Source: Actinocorallia sp. API 0066 | Lineage (GTDB): Bacteria; Actinomycetota; Actinomycetes; Streptosporangiales; Streptosporangiaceae | Direction of reading: 5' to 3' | NCBI RefSeq assembly: GCF_020991275.1 | Contig: NZ_JAJLQY010000010.1 | Location: 267,345 to 331,344, forward strand | DNA length: 64,000 bases | Shown here: positions 59,984 through 64,000 of the stretch, in pieces | Position numbering within the stretch: the stretch's first letter is position 1 | Layout: each line of letters starts with the position of its first letter | Translations under genes and position numbers: made by a program | The notes under the pieces: model-generated | Told to the model about the DNA's origin: nothing | Database searches by the model: none | The model's input: only the letters and a program-made list of their open reading frames with translations

Positions 59984-60010
59984 TCGGTGGTGAGTCAAGG
60001 AGGCGGTGGT

Positions 60011-60844
60011 ATGCCGGGCGAGTTGGAGCGGATCTCGCGGATCGAGGACCCGTTTGAGCTGCTGCGCGCCACCACCGCGCGGTTGGCTGAGGCGCAGCAG
60101 GAAGTGACAGAGCTGAGCCGTCTTCGGCGGCGGCTGATCCAGGATCTCCACGCGCAAGGGCTGTCGTACGCGGACATCGCCAAAGAGGCCGGGTTGAGCC
60201 GGGGGCGGATTCACCAGATCCGGCACACCGGGCCCGCGCCGGAGGGGGCGTTCCTGGGCGTCGGCGGCGTGACGGTGGTGACGCCGCTGCGGCCCGATCC
60301 GGTGTCGGATCGGACGTATGTGGCGCTGGACGACGTCAACACCGGGAAGCGGCTTGAGGAGCTGGCGCGGACGTTTGATCTCAAGGTGGACTACGACCAC
60401 GTCTCGGTTGAGGGGGACGTGGATTTGAACCGGGCCGGTCTGCTGGTCGTCTGCGGGCCGCGCATGTCGCCGATCGTCCGTGAGACGTACGCGAAGGACC
60501 CGGTGATCGAGTGGGACCGGGATGACGTCGGCTGGCTACTGCGCGACACCAGGACAGGCGACGAGTACAGGTCGGGGCAGGAAGAGAAGCCTCCACGGCC
60601 GTACGACGTTGGATATCTGGGGCGGCTGCCTCGGCCGGACGGAAACGGGAACGTCCTGCTCGTCGCCGGGGTCCACCCCGAAGGGTCGCTGGGCGTGGTG
60701 CATCTACTGACGACCGATATCGGGACACTCTGGGGGCAGGTGGGCGACGAGGCGTTCTCGGTCGTTGTCGGCACCGAGTATGACCCGAGCACCCATGAGC
60801 CCGTCCGGACGGAACTGCTGACGCCGTTGTACCGGCACACGTAG
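60011..60844 (+). CDS. Sigma-like helix-turn-helix protein
   Basis: This 277-aa protein has an N-terminal helical region (FELLRATTARLAEAQQEVTE) and then a sigma-region-4-like HTH (LSYADIAKEAGLSRGRIHQI, residues 58-77). The C-terminal 180 aa are of unknown fold with VSDRTYVALDDVNTGKRL and GLLVVCGPRMSP. I chose ATG 60011 because AAGGAGG lies seven bases upstream and the operator 59968 lies in front; a longer frame from 59885 includes the operator. Element gene. Confidence 0.75.
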   Translation: MPGELERISRIEDPFELLRATTARLAEAQQEVTELSRLRRRLIQDLHAQGLSYADIAKEAGLSRGRIHQIRHTGPAPEGAFLGVGGVTVVTPLRPDPVSDRTYVALDDVNTGKRLEELARTFDLKVDYDHVSVEGDVDLNRAGLLVVCGPRMSPIVRETYAKDPVIEWDRDDVGWLLRDTRTGDEYRSGQEEKPPRPYDVGYLGRLPRPDGNGNVLLVAGVHPEGSLGVVHLLTTDIGTLWGQVGDEAFSVVVGTEYDPSTHEPVRTELLTPLYRHT

Positions 60845-60857
60845 GTAGCGTAGGCGG

Positions 60858-61685
60858 GTGCGCGTCTCCGTCTCCTCGCTGCCCGGCCGTCCCGACCGTC
60901 CTAATGAGGACTTCGCCGCGATCGGCCCCGGTACGGCCGTTCTGATCGACGGGGCCGGGGCACCGAGCGGACTCGACAGCGGATGCGTCCACTCCGTCGC
61001 CTGGTACGCGCGCACCCTCGGCGGGCTGCTCCTGGCCGAACTCGCCGACCCCGGCGTAGGGCTCGCCGAAGCACTGGAAGGGGCCATCAAGCGCGTGGTG
61101 GAGGCGCACGGGGAGACGTGCGACCTGACGAACCCGCATTCGCCGTCCGCTACCGTCCTGGCCGTCCGGGCACGCGGGGACGCGCTTGAGTACCTGGCGC
61201 TCGCGGACTCGACAGTCATCATCGAGTTCCACCGGGGCGAACCACTGATCGTCACCGATGACAGGCTTGAGGACGTGCGCGGCCGTGTCCTCGGTACTGC
61301 GGCTGACAGCGCGCGGATCGGAGCGGACGGGTTCGCTGACGGGCTCCTGGCACGCATGGAACGCATGGCCGCGCACCGGAACGTCACGGGAGGGTTCTGG
61401 GTCGCCAGCACCCACCCCGACGCGGCAAGAGAGGCCGTCGTGGGCGCGGTGCCTCTGGTCGACGTCAAGACGGTGACCCTGCTGACGGACGGCGCTACCC
61501 GGCTCGTTGACCTGTTCGGCGTCGCCTCCTGGGCCGAACTGCTGCACGCCGTGGCCTGCGACGGGCCGGACACGCTGATCGACTGGACACGGGATGTGGA
61601 AGCAGCCGACCCGGACGGGGCGCGCTGTCCGCGCGGCAAAGCCCACGACGACGCCACCGTGATCCGCTGGAACCTGTCCGACTGA
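60858..61685 (+). CDS. PP2C-like protein phosphatase
   Basis: This 275-aa protein has RPNEDFAAIGPGTAVLIDGA, the metal-binding Asp motif of PP2C, and near the end AHDDATVIRWNL. It should remove phosphate from Ser/Thr. It starts at GTG 60858, 13 bases after the HTH gene. Element gene, possibly a partner of the anti-sigma ATPase. Confidence 0.8.
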   Translation: MRVSVSSLPGRPDRPNEDFAAIGPGTAVLIDGAGAPSGLDSGCVHSVAWYARTLGGLLLAELADPGVGLAEALEGAIKRVVEAHGETCDLTNPHSPSATVLAVRARGDALEYLALADSTVIIEFHRGEPLIVTDDRLEDVRGRVLGTAADSARIGADGFADGLLARMERMAAHRNVTGGFWVASTHPDAAREAVVGAVPLVDVKTVTLLTDGATRLVDLFGVASWAELLHAVACDGPDTLIDWTRDVEAADPDGARCPRGKAHDDATVIRWNLSD

Positions 61686-61719
61686 CGGCCTGCCCGACGT
61701 TCCCGCGACCTCCTGCATA

Positions 61720-61772
61720 CCCCCCTAGACAATCGGAGCCTCCGAACGCCCGAAGCCTGGTGTCTAGGGGGG
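61720..61772. promoter_or_regulatory. Inverted CTAGACA repeats ahead of the SCO3933-family gene
   Basis: CCCCCCTAGACA (61720-61731) and TGTCTAGGGGGG (61761-61772) are exact complements with a 29-base spacer. This fits an autoregulatory operator for an element regulator. Confidence 0.6.
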
Positions 61773-61801
61773 TGGACATCGCCCAATCGGAGGTACAGCA
61801 A

Positions 61802-61994
61802 GTGCGCAGCATCCCGATCGACGTCGCGCGGTTCGTGTTCGTGTGCGTGGCTCCGCCGCGTCCGAAGCTCGTCAGCATGGAGACGGGGGAGGTGAAGCAG
61901 GACAAGGACGGGAACACGGTGTTCACGGTCGGCCTGTCGGCGGCGGACGTCGGCACGGGCCGGGTGGAGCTGGTGAACGTCGCGGTGTCGGCCG
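61802..61994 (+). pseudogene. Truncated SCO3933-family element regulator
   Basis: From GTG 61802 (GGAGG eight bases upstream) the frame encodes MRSIPIDVARFVFVCVAPPR and KLVSMETGEVKQDKDGNTVF, typical of the SCO3933 family of integrative-element regulators. After VAVSADP it runs into integrase sequence in another frame, so the 3' half is lost. The frame continues meaninglessly to 62146. Confidence 0.72.
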
Positions 61995-62806
61995 ATCCTC
62001 ACCGTCGAACAGGTCTTCGCCATCGCCGGTCTCATCGGCCGCCGTCCAGTCGGCAACATCCGCAAGACCCCGGACGGCTACCGGCTCCGATACCGCGTCA
62101 CCGGCAAGGGAATACGGACCCACCCCGAGCCCTTTGCCACCCGTAAGGCGGCTGCAGCCTTCCTGTTCGCTCTGATGAACCAGGGGCGGGCCGACTACAC
62201 GACCGATGACCGTCTTCGCGCCCTGGTCCTGCTCGCCGCGTTCGCCTCGCTCCGCTGGGGTGAGGTCACGGCGCTGCACCGCCAAGACCTCGACCTCAAG
62301 AACCGACTCGTCCGAGTCCGCGTCGCCTACACCGAACAGGCCAACGGGAAGATGCACCAAGTCACGGGCCGGGGTTCGGACCGTCGCGATCCCCGCCGCC
62401 CTGGTCCCGGAGCTCGAAGCCCACCTGACCAAGTACACCCGCCCCGGCCCGAACGCCCTTGTCTTCACCGGCATCAAAGGGCGGTCCCCTGCGGCGAAGC
62501 GGCTTCAACAAGGCCACCCGGTGGACCCACGTCGTGAGCGTCCTGGGCCTGCCCGGCGCGCACTTCCACGACCTCCGGCACACCGGCAACATGCTCGCCG
62601 CCGCGACCGGGCAGGCGACCACCAAGGACCTGATGCACCGCATGGGCCACGACTACGAGCGGGCCGCCCTCCGCTACCAGCACGCCACCCGCCGCGCCGA
62701 TCAGGCCATCGCCGATGGCCTCGACCAGCGCCTCAAAGCGATCAAGGGCGATACCGAAGAGGACGGTGACGACGGCGCGGCCGACGTCCTCGCCCCGGTC
62801 AGCTGA
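61995..62806 (+). pseudogene. Broken tyrosine integrase
   Basis: Fragments in three frames make up a tyrosine recombinase. Frame one (61995 on) has LTVEQVFAIAGLIGRR joined to GNIRKTPDGYRLRYR and then AAFASLRWGEVTAL (first catalytic Arg). Near 62355 it shifts to VRTVAIPAALVPELEAHL. Near 62480 it shifts again to GAHFHDLRHTGN (H-x-x-R) and HRMGHDYERAALRYQHATRR (late His and Tyr). The order of the first two blocks is also abnormal, with N-terminal sequence inside core sequence. Not functional as read. Confidence 0.82.
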
Positions 62807-62822
62807 GGGGGCGGCGCGGGCC

Positions 62823-62843
62823 TAATGGCACGTTAATGGCACG
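62823..62843. repeat. Right arm-type tandem repeats
   Basis: TAATGGCACG twice at 11-base spacing, 16 bases after the integrase stop, same orientation as the left pair at 57281. Confidence 0.65.
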
Positions 62844-62862
62844 ACGCCGCTAAACAGTCCAG

Positions 62863-62959
62863 AAAACGATCAAGGCCCAACCTCGGACTCGCGTCCTGAG
62901 CTGGGCCTTTGTTGTGAGAGCGGATGACGGGAATCGAACCCGCGTGGTCAGCTTGGGAA
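62863..62959. repeat. Right attachment repeat
   Basis: The copy that overlaps the intact tRNA-Gly gene. It differs from the left repeat at two positions in the terminator hairpin. Confidence 0.85.
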
Positions 62960-62989
62960 GCTGAAGTTCTGCCATTGAACTACATCCGC
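62919..62989 (-). tRNA. tRNA-Gly (anticodon CCC)
   Basis: The minus strand folds as a cloverleaf. The acceptor stem is GCGGATG with CATCCGC, and the discriminator base is U. The anticodon stem TCAGC/GCTGA closes the loop TTCCCAA, giving anticodon CCC. The T arm contains GGTTCGATTCC. CCA is not encoded. It is 71 bases long. The 3' half doubles as the attachment site of the integrative element. Confidence 0.93.
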
Positions 62990-63079
62990 GGGGCGGAGTT
63001 GGGGTCCGCCGCGTGGACAGTGTAGCGGATCTGTGGGGGGTGGGGGGAGGAGGGTGGGGAGGGCGGTAGCGTGGGGCGG

Positions 63080-63661
63080 GTGTTGCTGTCAGATCGGGAT
63101 ATCAGGGGTCTGGTCGAGGCCGGGCGGGTGGGGATCGAGCCGTTTGATCCGGGCATGGTTCAGCCGTGTTCGGTGGATGTGCGGCTTGATCGGTACTTCA
63201 GGGTGTTCGAGAACCATCGATACCCGCATATTGATCCGGCCGAGGAGCAGAGTGATCTGACGCGGCTGGTCGAGGTGGAGGGGGATGAGGCGTTCATCCT
63301 GCATCCTGGGGAGTTCGTGCTTGCGTCCACGTATGAGGTGTTCTCGTTGGCGGACGACGTGGCGGCGCGGCTTGAGGGGAAGAGTTCGCTGGGGCGGCTC
63401 GGGCTGCTGACGCACGCGACAGCCGGGTGGATCGATCCGGGTTTCTCCGGGCATGTGACGCTTGAGCTGTCGAACGTGGCGACGTTGCCGATCAAGCTGT
63501 GGCCGGGGATGAAGATCGGGCAGATGTGTCTGTTCCGGACGTCCTCGCCGGTGGAGCACCCGTACGGGTCCAAGGAGTACGGCTCGCGCTACCAGGGCCA
63601 GCGCGGTCCGACGCCCTCCCGGTCCTTCCTGAACTTCCACAAGACCGTCATCAAGGACTGA
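63080..63661 (+). CDS. dcd: dCTP deaminase
   Basis: This 193-aa protein has [37 protein letters not shown], the active-site region [20 protein letters not shown] and the C-terminal [15 protein letters not shown]. It converts dCTP to dUTP (or dUMP in bifunctional forms). GTG at 63080 gives the usual MLLSDRDI start. Confidence 0.95.
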   Translation: MLLSDRDIRGLVEAGRVGIEPFDPGMVQPCSVDVRLDRYFRVFENHRYPHIDPAEEQSDLTRLVEVEGDEAFILHPGEFVLASTYEVFSLADDVAARLEGKSSLGRLGLLTHATAGWIDPGFSGHVTLELSNVATLPIKLWPGMKIGQMCLFRTSSPVEHPYGSKEYGSRYQGQRGPTPSRSFLNFHKTVIKD

Positions 63662-63704
63662 ACCCCACAGACGGGGCAACAGAGGCGCCCCCGAGAGAAC
63701 GCGG

Positions 63705-63740
63705 AACGCCCGCCGCCGGATCTTTCCGGTGGCGGGCGTT
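63705..63740. terminator. Hairpin between convergent dcd and Fe-S oxidoreductase genes
   Basis: AACGCCCGCC and GGCGGGCGTT form a 10-bp stem that extends through CCGG/CCGG with one bulged base on each side, with an ATCTTT loop. Confidence 0.75.
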
Positions 63741-63753
63741 CTGTGTCAGGGAG

Positions 63754-64000
63754 TTATTCCGCGGCGGCGGTGGCCGGGACTTCGCCCTTGATGGACTTGA
63801 TGAGGAGTTGGGCGACGTCGACGACTTCCAAGGTCTCTTTCGCTTCTCCCGCGGACTTCTTTTCGTTGATGGCGTCGCCGAGCATCACCAGGCAGAACGG
63901 GCAGGCTGTCGACACGGTGTCGGGGTTGGTCTCCAGGGCCTCATCGACGCGTTCGGTGTTGATGCGCTTGCCGATCCGCTCTTCCATCCACATCCGGGCA
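63754..64000 (-). CDS. Fe-S oxidoreductase, C-terminal part (cut by window edge)
   Basis: The last 82 residues only. RMWMEERIGKRINTERVDEA and STACPFCLVMLGDAI belong to the cysteine-rich CCG domain of heterodisulfide-reductase/glycolate-oxidase-like Fe-S proteins. The rest lies beyond the right edge. Confidence 0.85.
   Translation of the reverse strand, partial: ARMWMEERIGKRINTERVDEALETNPDTVSTACPFCLVMLGDAINEKKSAGEAKETLEVVDVAQLLIKSIKGEVPATAAAE

Larger units (their letters stand above)
57099..62959. mobile_element. Decayed integrative element in tRNA-Gly
   Basis: The element is bounded by 97-bp direct repeats (57099-57195 and 62863-62959, two mismatches) that carry the 3' part of a tRNA-Gly gene and its terminator. 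Inside are an XRE regulator, an anti-sigma-like ATPase, a sigma-like HTH protein, a PP2C-like phosphatase, a truncated SCO3933-family gene and a broken tyrosine integrase. No tra or rep genes are seen. It is 5.9 kb and looks like the remains of an actinomycete integrative element. Confidence 0.85.

Noticed and set aside
1..64000. CRISPR array or insertion sequence
   Set aside because: No regularly spaced repeats and no transposase-like protein was seen anywhere in the window.

Overview
This window is 64 kb of high-GC DNA with dense, often overlapping genes and many GTG/TTG starts. WhiB, Spo0M, FxsB/FxsT, an SCO3933-family regulator and an anti-sigma HATPase point to a sporulating or filamentous actinomycete. 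Streptosporangiales (Thermomonosporaceae/Actinomadura-like) is my best guess, by inference. Core genes at the edges (purS-purQ-purL at the left; tRNA-Gly, dcd and an Fe-S oxidoreductase at the right) suggest a chromosome.

Layout. 1-1.9 kb: purine genes on the minus strand with an RsbW-like ATPase between purS and purQ. 2-7.3 kb: a repeat membrane protein and a 2-oxo-acid dehydrogenase operon (E1a-E1b-E2). 7.4-19.1 kb: small metabolic and regulatory genes (TetR with operator pair, acyl-CoA dehydrogenase, Spo0M operon, rhomboid, WhiB, GNATs, quinone oxidoreductase, HAD). 36-44 kb: acetate-type symporter, FMN reductase, phosphatase, ArsR-CDF metal efflux, an EamA transporter behind a leader peptide, SDR-DUF2867, TMEM175-like channel. 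44-57 kb: frameshifted nhaA, chrA, carotenoid oxygenase, and an ABC-ABC-acyltransferase-DsbA operon with PadR-controlled membrane protein beside it. 57.1-63.0 kb: a decayed integrative element in tRNA-Gly with 97-bp direct repeats at both ends. Right end: dcd and a partial Fe-S protein.

The most interesting region is 19.2-36.0 kb. It holds two radical SAM/SPASM maturases of the FxsB type, two NB-ARC/TPR proteins of the FxsT type, a STAND-like NTPase, an MFS exporter, and a VMAP-MoxR-vWA operon of the kind proposed to be a biological conflict system. A nucleotide-cyclase-like protein at its right edge ends in a domain matching the N-terminal effector-associated domain of the VMAP protein. Two tiny genes sit in this region. 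Both encode a C-terminal Phe-Asp-Asn-(Lys/Arg)-Met motif, and one overlaps the second FxsB gene. I propose they are precursors of three-residue cyclophane peptides (triceptides) made by the two FxsB enzymes and wired to an NTP-dependent conflict system. The family assignments rest on visible motifs; the combined function is inference.

Regulation visible in the sequence includes a shared MerR/SoxR-like box in front of the FMN reductase and the ABC operon 16 kb away, a leaderless leader peptide with alternating hairpins ahead of the EamA gene, a terminated structured leader ahead of the MFS exporter, and repeated CTAGAC dyads within the integrative element.
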